From Nipponacmea schrenckii (taxonomy: Eukaryota; Mollusca; Gastropoda; Lottiidae): 64,000 bases of DNA. This document shows, piece after piece, positions 1-11,759 of this stretch. Made by a program: the position numbers and the translations under genes. Below the pieces are notes generated by a model. The model saw only the letters and a list, made by a program, of their open reading frames with translations, searched no databases and had not been told where the DNA came from. The stretch is taken from assembly GCA_030562195.1 (NCBI GenBank), contig CM060200.1, positions 31,535,023 to 31,599,022 of the forward strand. The letters run 5' to 3'. Each line of letters begins with the position of its first letter. The first letter of the stretch is position 1.

Positions 1-176
1 TTGCTAAAGCAAAAAAACCTCAACTTCCGGTTCTCACTTCCGGTCAGAGATAGAACTTCTGGTTTTGTTTTATTTGATAATTGAAATCATTCTAAGATCA
101 AACTGTAGATTTAGAATTTCTGTACCTTTAACCAGTTTGTCTGCAAACTCATCCGAGAATCGCAAAAAAAAAAAAA
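1..176 (-). repeat. family A repeat, partial copy
   Basis: This is part of the ~1.09 kb family A unit seen in arrays at 28700-32444 and 48350-51047. The CAACTTCCGGTTCTCACTTCC stretch and the following tract ending in a poly-A run are nearly the same as at 50187-50330 and 49200-49265. The A run at 164-176 directly abuts the decayed 3' end of the neighbouring family D element. No coding capacity is seen. Confidence 0.8.
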
Positions 177-473
177 CAGTTTCGAGAGTGGCAAACAACC
201 TCTATGGGTTCAAAAAATATATGCGAAGTTTTATTATGTAATATTGTTACACCACAGTTAAAAGTTAATTGCATATTTAAGGTTCCATCATAAAAATATT
301 TAGGTCAGAATTGTCAATAATATTTTTTTGTGTGAATAAAACAAGAGGTTGAAATTTATCTACTATATCAAACATGGATAGATGTTGTTAGGTTAAAATA
401 AAAACTACATAATCAGATATCAACTTGTTCATTGTTGTATAACCCATTTAATATTTAGCAATTGCAATTTCTG

Positions 474-523
474 TTTACAAAATATTTTTAGGTTGTCGAA
501 ATACGTTCATAGGTGTAAGCAAT
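474..523 (+). repeat. decayed family A 3' terminus
   Basis: The stretch CGAAATACGTTCATAGGTGTAAGCAATTTTAGT resembles the 3' end of family A (for example 29128-29164), with the terminal CTAG mutated to TTAG. The flanking 240-470 and 530-950 are AT-rich and show no recognisable gene. Confidence 0.45.
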
Positions 524-954
524 TTTAGTTTAAGTATTGTTGTTGTTAAATATTCTTGTTAATGATTTCTTTTTAATGGTCCGATTGAATGCGGCTCTTG
601 CTCAAAGTTGACTTTTCATTATTTGTTATTTGAATACTCATTTGGAGGCACGATTCAAATATTTTCTCTCCCACCCTCCTCTCCCTATTTTGTTTCCGTT
701 AGTATGTATTCGAATGGTTTGATCAAGGATATTGTTGAAAAAAATAAACTGAATCCAATTATTGATTTGTAGTAATTGTATATAGTTAAGTTAAATCCTG
801 TGGTTTTTTAATTACTAGTACTTATTTTTCTGAATTGCAAATCGTACTGTATTTTTTTTACATATATTAACACAGATTATCTATTAGAATACGCTTAATT
901 TGATTATAAATAACAAGAAAATGTAAGTTTAAGGGTAGATTATAATCATTATTA

Positions 955-1605
955 TTACCGTATGGTAATTTGTACAGCCTCGTGGTAGCTATAATAAACA
1001 GGTATATGAGATATTTTGACATTGTGTGTCGGTATGTTTCTACTGATATAAACATTATCTATAAGTGTACCACCTTCGGTAGTGTAATGCTGGACAAGTT
1101 GTCGGAAGCCAAATGTTTTAAAACAATTCTCTATAGACAAATGTCCTTCCAATATGTCTTGATTGAAATCTCCCATGATAATATAATCTGAACAAGATTC
1201 TTCTATTTCAACCAGTAAGTTTTGTAACATTGGTAGAAACTAATCTAATCTATAAACAGGAGGCCTGTAGATCACGACAACGTAAAGATTTTTTTCTGGG
1301 ATATTAAAGGCAATATGCTCTATATTTAGAACTCCTAATTTCAAAATAGTATAATTCAGGTTTTCTTTAAGATATAGACCTACTCCGCAATGATCCTTTT
1401 GTTTTAAAAATTCAAAATCTTTATTGGTAGAATAGCTATTCTTCGAGGATTATGATTAAAACGAAAACCATTTAACTTTAGTTTTGCCGGTTTTATAGAA
1501 TTATTTAGCCATGTCTCTGTTAAACAAATAATATTTCCTCCTAAAATTTTTGTGTGGTTTTGAAGATCCTTTATATGAATATTTTAACCTTGAACATTAT
1601 GGAGA
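955..1605 (-). pseudogene. endonuclease/exonuclease/phosphatase (EEP) domain remnant
   Basis: Conceptual translation of the minus strand, across at least one frameshift near 1430, gives EEP-family blocks in order: HNVQG near the start, IICLTETWL, a CGVGLYLKENL stretch, VVVIYRPP, IIMGDFNQDIL, GTLIDNVYIS, and a final YYSYHEAV. These correspond to the N-terminal catalytic blocks, the GDFN motif and the terminal SDH motif of retrotransposon or Helitron-type EEP nucleases, which nick target DNA. The last motif has lost its Asp (SYH instead of SDH) and the frame is broken, so it should be inactive. It sits inside family D element D1 in the same orientation. A LINE origin cannot be excluded. Confidence 0.75.
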
Positions 1606-2374
1606 AATAGCCTTGTGAATTTTCAAAAAACTAAAACGGGTACCAAAAAAATTGCTGTCGATCATAATAGGCATATGTGTGGATAGCTTAGGTCAAGAAC
1701 ATTCTACTTGAAAAAATTCAGGGTCATTGAAGGTCAAGGTCATTTGATTTGGCCATTTGAATTTTCAAAAAAATTCAATCGGGCATTAAAAAAATGTAAA
1801 TTTGAAAATCAAAATTCTGTTCCCAACAAGTTTTAGATAAAGTAACAGGGTTTCGAAAAACACCAAAATCGGACAAATCGGATAAAAATTAGCGGACTTA
1901 TTAAAATTTTGCTGAATGATACCGTTCTGTGATGACACATAAAGTATCACTTCTGGTTTGGATTTTTTATTCTAAAAGGGTTCTAATTATACCTGATAGT
2001 ATATATGTATAGCTTTTGTACTGATTTCTTACATACACCGGAAGCTGGGTGACCCAACGCGGTTCTAAAAAAACGGAAGTTCTCACGCAAGAACCGGAAG
2101 TGGTAGAAATTTTTTTATGATGCGGTTTTATTTCTATAGGCGACTTCTCTATATTCTGTAATTTTCAAAACGATCGGATAATTAGCAACAAAGTTATGCA
2201 ATTATTCAATTATTATTATGCAATTACTAACTACTAATGCGTAAAAATTTTATTTTTATATATTCATTTTCTATTCCAGTACGTATCTTATCGTATTTTT
2301 CAAACCAAATTTCTATACCATTTTCGAGTTGGGCAAGGGAGCTTCCCGAAAAAAAAAAGTCTAATGAAAACAAA

Positions 2375-2403
2375 GAGTGGCAAATTTCTAATTTGCCACT
2401 CAA
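2375..2403 (-). repeat. 5' terminal hairpin of family D
   Basis: GAGTGGCAAAT (2375-2385), loop TTCTA, ATTTGCCACTC (2391-2401) form a perfect 11-bp inverted repeat. On the minus strand it is preceded by TT and followed by TTTGTTTTC and a T10 tract, the same layout as the 5' ends of families B (37607) and C (62011). Confidence 0.8.
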
Positions 2404-2684
2404 AAAAATAAAATAATCCGAACGATTACAATACGTTTTCGCCAAAGTCGAAATACGTAATAATAATGTCGTATACGGACCACCGTAATTATGTACATAA
2501 TGATGAATACAATTTATCTTGTTTTGTTTGATGTGGGGCGTGCTGAAGGTGGTACTTATATGTCAGTCAGTCCCCCCTCTCACTCTATAGATGTACAGGT
2601 TAATCGTTTAAACGATTTATAGCACGCTTATGTACCGTCCATTCGTTAACACAACGAAATGATCAAAAGAATATGTAGATATCA

Positions 2685-5514
2685 TGGTTAAGGGTGTTTT
2701 AAGAGATACTCTCCTATAGAAGCACTGGCCTAGGTCACAAGTAGAATTTTTGCTATGAATTTCAGTATACATCATTTTGATAAGAAATTTTCTGCTTCTC
2801 GAGAAATTTACAAGATAAAGCAATGATGAAAATGCAAAGCGATTACTTCAGGGAGGTTATGAAAGGGGACCTAAGCTACCATGTACACGAACATTACTCA
2901 GATTTTGTACCTTTTGTAAGCAGTCACCAAACGTTTAGTTGAAAATTGGGGAATGCATCCCTATAAAATTCCATATAAAAGAGTTTCACAATCACAGAGG
3001 CATTTTTGGCTGTAGAAGTGTAGGTGGCGACAAAAGGTATAATGTGATTGTTATGCTGGATATTTAGACCATGAAGTATTACTGTTTGTATCCCTTGGTA
3101 GTCGCATCGTTTTAGGTTTGATTGTTGTAGAAACCAAAACCTTTTTTATGAGCAAAACAAAATCTTCAATGAATGGTTGGTTGAATTAAAATGGTTCGTA
3201 ATTGGCCTATCTTTTTTTATTGAGAATTTTTAAAAAAATGACCGCTTAAACGAGTTGGCAACACGTTTTAGGTTTCGCCAATGTATTGTACATCCCATTT
3301 CTTACAGGAAATTAGGTAAATAATTATTATGACAACGAGAACCTCCACATTGTACAAAACCGAAACCGTTAGGTGGAGGGGGGGGGGCTTATTTTTGTTC
3401 TGAATAGCCGAAAAAGTGTCGTTTTTAATTTTGCGCAAACAACGTTTGGAATAACCCCGTAGTTTATTAAATACACGTTCGCAAGCCAAATCAAAGTCTA
3501 ACTTTCGAGTGCAAATTCAGTTGAATCTCAGAATTTGCGATTTTATTATGCCACAAAATGTATGCTTCGGATGGAACGAAGTTTTGAATAAAATATGGTG
3601 TTTGTCAGTTTCTGTAAAATATACTTTAGTAATAAGTTTTTTTGTTTGATTGAAACTAAACTCGGAATACAGTTGTATTCAAGAAATTCATGTTATTTTC
3701 TCAGATGTTTGCTAGAAGGATGGTGATTATTTAGAATTTCGAAAGTTTGTCAATAATTCTTTCCAAATAATAAATGTATCGTCTAAAAACCTCCCTTCGA
3801 AGAAAAGTTGAAAATGGGAAGTTAGCCAAAAAAATGTTATATATAGCTCAACTCAGCGCGATGCGTTTTCCTATTTTAGTGCCAGAAGTTTGAAGGTAAA
3901 GTTTTCCATTGAAAGTGAAGTCATTTCGCGTGAGGCATATTTCTAATAAATCTAAAATTTCTGTGTCTGGACGTTTAGGATTGGGGTTTCTGAGAAAGGC
4001 CTTTCAAACAGCGTCTTAACCGGATTTATTATCAATATTCGTGTACATACTAAATTCGCAAGAGCAGTCAGATATAATCGACCTGCCCATGGGTATGCTA
4101 TTTGCGACACGCCATTCAGATTAAGAATTTTTATTTATTTTGGTTATTTATAAATTTGGCGTTGAATTCTCTTCGGTTGGAATAGTCGTACATGTATTGA
4201 GAATCAGATAAAAAGCCAAAATTGTTAAAATTCTGTTAATCTGTTTCCATAAAAACCGGTTAGTCCAGTTCACGGAAGTGATTTTCATTACTCAACTACT
4301 TCAAATATGTAGTCCTCACGATTTTGAATGACACAGCGATCGCCCTTGTCACTCTTGTGGATTATAATTGTCTGAGAAAGTGGTCAAAACAATGCGTTCA
4401 AAATTGGTCAGGTTGTCCTTTTTATTAACCAGTGGTAAACGGGAGATTTTTTTGTATAAACTTTAGCATTTACTCACAATATTGTGGTCAATAGCACTAT
4501 CTGGTGGATTCCAGCCAGACTTTTATTCAAACGAAAGCTTTCCTCGGCCTAGTTGGCACGGATGAAAATTTAGTCCAAATGGCGTGCTCAATTGTCGACA
4601 AAATTGGTTAAGTTTAGATGTAAAAGTGCTTTCATCGCGTTTAGTTGAAATGGGCGACCATAAATAAATAGCTTTGGCAGTTGGGTCATCCAGTGGATGT
4701 TATTCGAAAAAACACAAATCATTCCATTGAAAACGGGGAATGGTTTTTGCGTCAAATGAAGGCTTATGATACAATAGGTCGTTGAATCTTCTAAGGCCAG
4801 AAGCTGACTGGGAATCTGAAAGTTGAAGATTTTAAAGGGGCCCAGGCTTTATTTGTTTCGGACAATCATCCGACAGCCTCAAACACATGAAATCTTTTGG
4901 TTAGCTAATCAGAAATAGTCTACAGAGCTTACCTTTGAAATTTGAGCCTTCAAATCCATGTGTATCCATAATTATCCGTGTTTGAAAAATCATAATGTCT
5001 TAAGAAATTACGAACGACCCGCCATATTGGAAAACGGTTCGTCTTGATTATCAAAGAGTTGTCCTTCCCGTCGTGAAATAGCGGTCATCTATATAAATAG
5101 ACTACAACGCATTTTCAATTGTAGACTTTGTCAACAGGACACACAATTTCCAGACTGACTGGAGACCAGCCGCGTACAGCAAGGAAAAAAAATGAAAAGT
5201 GAAATTTTTTGTTTGAGGTATATTTCAAGGTATTTTGCGATTTTCTTAGAGCTTGAGTATTTCTGAGGACTGTTTAAATGTTACAAAGGCCCAAAACGAC
5301 CCCTAAAAATCAATCCTGGGCCCCTTTAAGAAAACGGAATTTGGGTTACAAAGCTGTGAGAAAATTTAGATTTAACCAATTAACCATTTCCATCATACGC
5401 CTGTGGGTGGATTCACCAGACTCTTCACTGATGTTTAAGCCAATATGGAATAAAACCTTCTTTGGATTAGTAGATGGATATATCTTCGAAAGTAAATGTA
5501 TCACATACTATTAA
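2685..5514 (-). pseudogene. PLE-1: decayed Penelope-like element
   Basis: The whole stretch aligns by eye with the better-preserved PLE copies at 33.1-46.4 kb, in the same order on the minus strand. The 3' tail is at 2685-2960, the GIY-YIG region at about 3040-3540, the RT region at about 3640-4640, and part of the upstream ORF with the SGNH-like domain at 4650-4831 and 5330-5514. Many stops and indels make it dead. It is split by a 490-bp MITE (4836-5325). Beyond 5514 the similarity to the other copies stops. Confidence 0.75.
4836..5325. mobile_element. MITE E1 (TTAA target duplication)
   Basis: The 490-bp element begins AGGGGCCCAGG and ends CCTGGGCCCCT, with TTAA on both sides (4832-4835 and 5326-5329). 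Removing it together with one TTAA restores PLE-1 alignment to the other copies. It is the reverse orientation of E2 (7001-7481) and E3 (59881-60370). TTAA duplication is typical of piggyBac-type transposition. No ORF is seen. Confidence 0.85.
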
Positions 5515-6195
5515 TGATCACAGATTAATTTATAAAAAATGTGCATTATGAAATTTTCTTTCTAACATTATGCTTGATCACATTCTGTATGTTCTTTGGT
5601 CTTTTACGTCTTCTTGACCATGGTGTATAGTTTTGATACTTCCTAAGACAGAATAAACAAGACTTGCTGCCATGGACCAAATCAGATAAAGAACGTGATT
5701 GAAAGAGATCCGGCTTGTCGTATAGACCTGATCTTCACACAATACAAACTCTTCGAAATGTCAGGACATATTGTAATTTTTTGCGGCAGTTTACTATCGT
5801 ATTAACACTGGCAAATTGTCAATTTCAGACGATGTATATGGATATAGGTTGCTTCTTAAATGAAATGTCAAAGTTGTCCTCAACTAGACATGTCACCATG
5901 GACGTCCAAAATAGTATCTCAATAAATGACGACGAATTTCAACAGTTTTATTCACTTAAACATTTGGCCATATCACAAATTTCAGGAAAATCCGTATCTC
6001 GATTATGATGTTATCGGTTAAATGAACCTGTCGGGAATGACTGAGAGAAGAGTAAAAACTATTTGTCGGTTATGATGTTATCGCTTGACATCGTCTCATT
6101 AAAAGTGACCGTCGGTAAAAATGTTTCAGCTGCAAAAATGTCGCAATTTCTTGTGTTCATATGTACCATAGGGCCAGTTATATATCTCTTCAGCC
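5515..6195. other. no recognisable gene
   Basis: There is a 97-codon open frame at 5715-6008 (+), but I recognise no motif in it. A short direct repeat GGTTATGATGTTATCG occurs near 6001-6015 and 6068-6090. Confidence 0.4.
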
Positions 6196-6239
6196 ACCAT
6201 TTCTATGGTAGCCGATAGCGGCGATTTGTTAACCGCGAC

Positions 6240-6820
6240 GTGGCGCCGTCTAATCTCAAAGTCGCCAACTCGACAACTCGACAAGTCGCCGGATTTCAAA
6301 GTCGCCAAGTCGCCAAGTCGCCGGAAATTCAAAGTCGCCAACTCGACAACACGACAAAACAGCGCAACAAGTCGCGGATGGCGAGTCGACAACTCGACAC
6401 ATATTTTTGGCGACTGGTCGAGTTGGCGAGTTTCGAGTTGTCGAGTTGTCGCCCCGCCATCCGCGACTTGTCGAGTTGGCGACTTTGAAATCCGGCGACT
6501 TGTCGAGTTGGCGACTTTGAAATCCAACTCGCCAAGTCGCCCACTCGCCGGATTTCAGGGCCGCCAAGTCGACAACTCGCCAAAGTCGCCATTTCGAAAG
6601 TCGCCAACTCGACAAGTCGCTGATGGTGGGGTGACAACTCGACAACTCGAAAGTCGCCAACTCGACAAGTCGCCAAAAAAATCTGTCGAGTTGGCGACCC
6701 GTCGTCCGCGACTTGTCGCGCTGTTTTGTCGTTTTGTCGTTTTGTCGAGTTGGCGACACTGAATTTCCGGCGACTTGTCGAGTTGGCGACTTGTCGAGTT
6801 CGCGACTTTGAGCCATTGAA
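6240..6820. repeat. palindromic GTCGCCAACTCGAC satellite block
   Basis: The block is built almost wholly from short words of the type GTCGCCAACTCGACAAGTCG and their reverse complements, with interspersed GGATTTCAAAGTCGCC. Orientation switches in blocks: 6255-6410 and about 6530-6680 read one way, while 6415-6530 and about 6685-6815 read the other, so large hairpins can form. GCCGATAGCGGC (6210-6221) and GCCGCTATCGGC (about 6832-6843) are an inverted pair flanking it. Its G+C content is far above its surroundings. Long open frames in several frames here are by-products of the repeat. Confidence 0.85.
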
Positions 6821-7000
6821 AAAAGAGGATGGCCGCTATCGGCTTCCATACATTTCTCGTTTAAGACACGAACTACATCTCGTACGTGGTTACATGATCC
6901 AGATCTAAGCTTACGTTGGGAACGCCTTACCATTGAGGATTTTATATCGAGAGGCAGTTAACGGAGGATAGATACATTTTAGTCAAAACCATATATTTAA

Positions 7001-7481
7001 AGGGGCCCAGGCTTGATTTTTAGGGGGCCTTTGTTACATTTAAACAGTCCTCAGAAATATTCAAGCTCTGAGAAAATCGCAAAATACCTTGAAATATGCC
7101 TCAAACAAAAAATTTCACTTTTCATTTTTTTTCCGTGCTGTACGCGGCTGGTCTCCAGTCAGTCTGAAAATTGTGTGTCCTGTTGACAAAGTCTACAATT
7201 GAAAATGCGTTGTAGTCTATTTATATAGATGACCGTTATTGCACGACAGGAAGGATAACTCTTTGATTATCAAGACGAACCGTTTTCCAATATGGCGGGA
7301 CGTTCGTAATTTCTTAAGTCATTATGATTTTTCAAACACAGATAATTATGGATACACATGGATTTGAAGGCTCAAATTTCAAAGGTAAGCTCTGTAGACT
7401 ATTTCTGATTAGCTAACCAAAAGATTTCATGTGTTTGAGGCTGTCGGATGATTGTCCGAAACAAATAAAGCCTGGTCCCCT
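7001..7481. mobile_element. MITE E2 (TTAA target duplication)
   Basis: The 481-bp element begins AGGGGCCCAGGCTTGATTTT and ends CCTGGTCCCCT. TTAA lies at 6997-7000 and 7482-7485. It is closely similar to E3 in direct orientation and to E1 in reverse. No coding capacity. Confidence 0.85.
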
Positions 7482-7485
7482 TTAA

Positions 7486-8340
7486 AAAAAAAATACGGGT
7501 AGTACAGGATAGGAATTGGAAATTTACAAAATAATGATATTTTTTGTTTTCGCAATTAAAAAATGTTTTTTGGCTAAGACATACCAAACTGAAAATTTGA
7601 ACAATTTATTCATTATGGTAAAATTGCTCTTGTAACTAAATTTCTAAATTTGTCGAACAGTCTTTTCACTTGATCTTGAAGCTAATGAAATGACTAATGA
7701 AGGCCTTTGTGATATTAATCTTCAATTAAAATGTCTCAAATACTGTTATATATTATGTGGCCTGAGGTTAAAATGCTTCTTATAAAATGTAATTTTTCTA
7801 GACACAAAATCATACCATTCTCCTACAGAATAACCGTGTCTATATAACAGGTCTTTTCCGGGTTCGTAATGTAAAATCTGAAAATTTTTATGAATATGCA
7901 GAACAGTTTTATAACAATGCAAATTATGATGGTCAAATGGCATGTATTCACGCGTCAAGAATAAAAACGTTTCATTTCTAGGAGATCCTGATTCAGTTCA
8001 AATTGTCACTTTGATTTGAGATTTTTTGATGTTTCAGTAGGTGTTACATGAACGTCTTTACCCAGATCTTATTAGTTACACTTTAAAATAGCAATCAATT
8101 CTCATATTGAAATGGGTATTGGAAAGAAAGTAAAGTGAGCTTGTGATTAATAGAATCTTTCAATATTGTGATTATGGCATATGGTATTTATAAAATGGTT
8201 AAGTATAAGACCCGGCAACTCATATAAAAAGTCCATATATAACTATATCTCAATCTACTTGTTTGAAAGATTTTGCTTGTGGCAATTTAGGTACAACTCT
8301 AAAATAGCAAATGCTAATAACTTAGTTGGTTTTTAGTTTT
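7486..8340. other. no recognisable gene
   Basis: AT-rich sequence. A 70-codon minus frame (7746-7958) has unremarkable composition and I recognise no motif. I see nothing else. Confidence 0.4.
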
Positions 8341-8344
8341 TATA

Positions 8345-8880
8345 ATCGCTCACACCAATTTTCATCAAAATCCTTGATGAAACCAGCCCTCTTTCAGTTT
8401 GTCCACAAAGAATCCAAGAACCAAGGCATACGTGTTTTCAATAACAAGGGCAACAACAAATATTAAATATTTTTCGATTGGTCTAAATTACAATAGGGTT
8501 CATTCTTGGGTTATAATAAACACTCACACCAAGTTTTGTTATAATACATCAAGAAATAACCCCATTGAAAATCAAACTAATCGGAAATATTTTCGAGTTA
8601 TTGCACATTTGAATCATTTATCGATGACACAATAGAGAGCTGGTTAAAAGATTTTGATGAAACTTGGTGTTAGTGTTTGTAATAACCCAAGGCTGTAACC
8701 TTTTGAAAAGACCAATCGAAAATTGTATGGATTTTGATGAAACTTGGTGTGAGTGTTCCTATCACCCAAGGATGAACTTCAATTGAAAATCAGAAAAACC
8801 TTTCATCTTGGCAACCTCTCGGATAAATTGGCTGCTATTATAAAAGTGGGCGTATTACGATGGCCATCGCTATTTTTCTT
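8345..8880. repeat. family F dispersed/tandem repeat, copy 1
   Basis: Degenerate units contain GAGAGCTGG, GATTTTGATGAAACTTGGTGTGAGTG and TAACCCAAGGATGAACC-like words, some of them inverted (8345-8630 against 8630-8790). It ends with an AAATTGGCTGC...GTGGGCGTATTACGATGGCCATCGC tail that recurs at 11083-11128 after copy 2. Not obviously coding. Confidence 0.65.
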
Positions 8881-10380
8881 GTTATCAGGATTTTTCTTTT
8901 TTTAAAAAGAGAAATAAATCGAAATTGAACATCAGCAAGACAGTGAATCACATGTTTCTATCACTTCTGATAAAAAGCAGGCCACTTTCTCTTCAATCTT
9001 TATCTTTATATAATTACCCTAGATTTTATTCTTCACTTAAACCGACAATTTACTGACATTTTATTTTCATTTCCCTCCCTTTTCTAATAAAACCAATCTT
9101 CTTATTCAAAATATGATTAAGTAAGTATAATTAAACTTTGAAAATGAATCGAGGATACTCGTTTGTCATTGAATTAACAAGAAGAAGACATGCCAGTTCA
9201 GCGAATATGGCTCTCTCATTCTGAAGCTGGTTGGTGATAAATTGGTGTGATTTCGTTACGAATAGGGCCAGACATACAATGTCACTTTTTACGGGTGTTG
9301 AGGCTGATTCAACTTGACCGGTAGTCCTTGTCAGGACAAAAGTACAATTTTCACAATTAAGGGACGGTTATGAGCCGATGTTTTCTCATCGGGCCCATCG
9401 CAGAGGAAAGTCGGAATGAAAAATACAGATACTGCCAAACAGAAGTGTTAATAAAGCTTTTGCAATTTTGTCTAAAACGGCCTTTGAAAGTACTTAGTCA
9501 GTGGTTGATAATTTCCCAAGTTCACTTGATCTCTGTAAATCAGTTGACACTTGTTCAACCAGACGCTATTTAAAACAGATGTTTGTCAGTGGGTGACGTT
9601 TGGATAATTAGACTACGCTGAAAAGTAGGCCTTGAATACAAGTTCGGCTTCAAGCTGGTCTATTGAAAGTAAAAACGGAAATTTATGTTTTCCAATCTAA
9701 AAATCAATGAAATGATTTCTTAAGATATCGCATTATTAAAAATCCACATCTCTGTACACTTGTCTATATAGACCATGGCCCGACCCTTAAAAATAGAAAC
9801 CGGCATTGCAAATTTTGAAAAGTTTTTCAAATAAAAAAAGCACGAAAAATTTGTTTTTAGAATCCATGAAGAGGCATAATTTAAGTAGACTGTCTCCATT
9901 CATATCCATACGATTCATATTTTAATGTATATTCACGAAACTGCTATATTTGTATTTAAATAATATATGGAAGGAGTGAGGTATATTTGATATCACCGAG
10001 AATGTAAAACCCATGTTACAAAGTGTCAAAGTTGCAAAAGAGAATTCGTTCAATACGCTCCTATGTATAATTTTAATTATGAGTTACGAATTTTGAGTAA
10101 TATTTGCTTGCACGGAATATAGTTGCTTATTAGAACTGTTCAATTTTACTTTCATTGATTTAAACTACAGACAGGTAATAGACAGGGCATTAGTCTCTAA
10201 AGTCTATGCTATGCAGAAATATCTTATTCATTAATGTTATGTAGACAATACAGATATTTTGTGTTAAAAGTTAATAGGTGCCCATAAATATACCAGTAAT
10301 GAATAAGACTTACGTAAAATTCATATGTTTCATGTTTAAAGTGAAAAGATATGACACATCTAAGAAAACTCAAATATTCA
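8881..10380. other. no recognisable gene
   Basis: AT-rich intergenic-type DNA. A 67-codon plus frame at 9370-9573 shows no recognisable domain. I see no repeat shared with the rest of the window. Confidence 0.4.
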
Positions 10381-11130
10381 ATTTTCACAATATAACCCAA
10401 GGATGAACCCTATTGAAAAGCAGATTAATTGAAGAATATTTAATACGAGTTATTTCCCTTGTTCTTAAAAACGCGTCTGTCTTAGTACTTGAATTCTTTG
10501 TGGACACGATAGAGAGCTGGTTTCAGGATGGATTTTAATGAAAATTTGGTGTGAGTGCTTGTAAAAACTTAAGGATGAACCGTATTAAAAATCAGACCAA
10601 TCAAAAAGTATTTTCTATGAGTTATCGCCCTTGTTCTTGAATTGTTTGTGGACACGATTGAGAGCTGGATTCTTGATGGATATTGACGAAACTTGGTGTG
10701 AGTGTTTGTTATAACCCAAGGATTAACCCTATTGAAAATCAGGTTAATCGAAAAATATTTAATATGAGTTATTGCCCTTGTTCTTAAAAACGCGTCTGTC
10801 TTTGTTCTTGAATTTTTTGTGTATACGATAGAGAGCTGGTTTCTGGATGGAATTTTAATGAAATTTGGTGTGATTGTTTGTAATCACTCAAGGATAAATC
10901 CTATTAAAAATCAGATCAATTGAAAAATATTCTCTATGAGTTATTGCCCTTGTTCTTGAAATCTTTGTGGACTCGATAGAGAGCTGATTTTCGTGAAATT
11001 GGGTGTAATTTATTGTGAGAGTAATTAAAATTCAAGAAAAATATTTCATTTACCGATAATTCTTGTTAACCTCCCGTACAAATTGGCTGCCTTTAGAAAT
11101 GTGGGCCTATTACGATGGCCATCGCTTTTT
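10381..11130 (+). repeat. family F tandem repeat, copy 2
   Basis: About four units of ~150-170 bp are marked by GAGAGCTG at roughly 10511, 10660, 10829 and 10979. Two units carry an extra ~20-bp AAAAACGCGTCTGTC insert. The block ends with the GGCCATCGC tail shared with copy 1 (8870). Confidence 0.7.
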
Positions 11131-11587
11131 TATTCTTGATGGGTTTAGACTCAATTTGAACGGAACGACATTTCCAAGTTTTTGTTAGCCAGAAGGGGGC
11201 TAGGGGAGGGAACGCTTAAATTATCTAATCGGGCCCCGCACCTTCTGGCACTGTATATCCAGGCCTTACCAGATATTTAACTATGTCTCTGTGCCCGAAT
11301 TATTCTGATCTTACTGTACGACTTAATCCACTTTCAGTAACCCATAAAACGATTTCATACTAAGACGTTATTTCGTTTTGAACATACCAACTTTCATACT
11401 TCCCTTTTCGGAAGACATTCTTCATTTAGATAAACAGGTCCAATGTATAATACTATCTGCTGCTTGAGACCGGTGACCTAAATTAACTAACGGGACAATA
11501 GATTTTGTCATATAATCTCAATCGATTTAATTTCAGGAGGTCTTATTCTTAATCCGAAAAACTACTATAATTTGTTTGTCTTTTCAG

Positions 11588-11748
11588 GAAATATTGGAAT
11601 AATCTTGCTCATTATCAGAAACAAGGCATTGAGAACCAGGACGAACTTTTTTCTAGCCAACTTAGCTGTAGCAGACTTCTGTGTTGGAATATTTTGTGTC
11701 TTACCAAACCTGTCTACATTTCTTTCTCCGGCATGGATTTTAGGGAAG
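11588..11748 (+). CDS. GPCR exon with TM1-TM2 (trissin receptor/GPR19-like)
   Basis: This internal exon lies between a polypyrimidine-TTTTCAG acceptor (AG at 11586-11587) and a GTATGT donor at 11749. It encodes the first two transmembrane helices of a class A (rhodopsin-like) receptor: the TM1 GN motif, then NFFLANLAVADFCVGIF, where LAxAD is the TM2 signature, and NLSTFLSPAWILGK ahead of TM3. It begins in the middle of a Gly codon, so an upstream exon must supply the extracellular N-terminus; I could not identify it. The donor phase matches the exon at 14237, which starts VMCKLYYF. The product is a plasma-membrane peptide receptor. Confidence 0.85.
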
Positions 11749-11759
11749 GTATGTCTTAC

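Larger units (their letters stand above)
176..2403 (-). mobile_element. family D rolling-circle-type element, long copy with EEP remnant
   Basis: Read on the minus strand, the 5' end is at 2403: TT, then a hairpin with 11-bp arms (2391-2401 and 2375-2385), TTTGTTTTC, and a T tract. Segment 1600-2240 matches 22255-22925. The 3' end near 176-200 keeps CAGT plus GAGAGTGGCAAAC, which matches the intact end of copy D2 at 22045-22080 but has lost the CTAG. The EEP-nuclease remnant (955-1605) lies in the same sense near the 3' end, where Helentrons carry a C-terminal endonuclease domain. No Rep or helicase motif was found, so this would be an internally deleted copy. The class assignment is inference from termini plus EEP. 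Confidence 0.55.

Noticed and set aside
4836..5325. Inserted segment as an intron of the PLE
   Set aside because: It has inverted ends, TTAA duplications and two further copies in the window, including one inside an unrelated gene, so it is a MITE.
6205..6933. Several long overlapping open frames on both strands
   Set aside because: They are by-products of the stop-poor GTCGAGTTGGCGAC repeat; the proteins are low-complexity and mirror each other on both strands.
7746..7958. Possible small gene of 70 codons
   Set aside because: No recognisable motif, splice context or repeat; not better than chance in AT-rich DNA.
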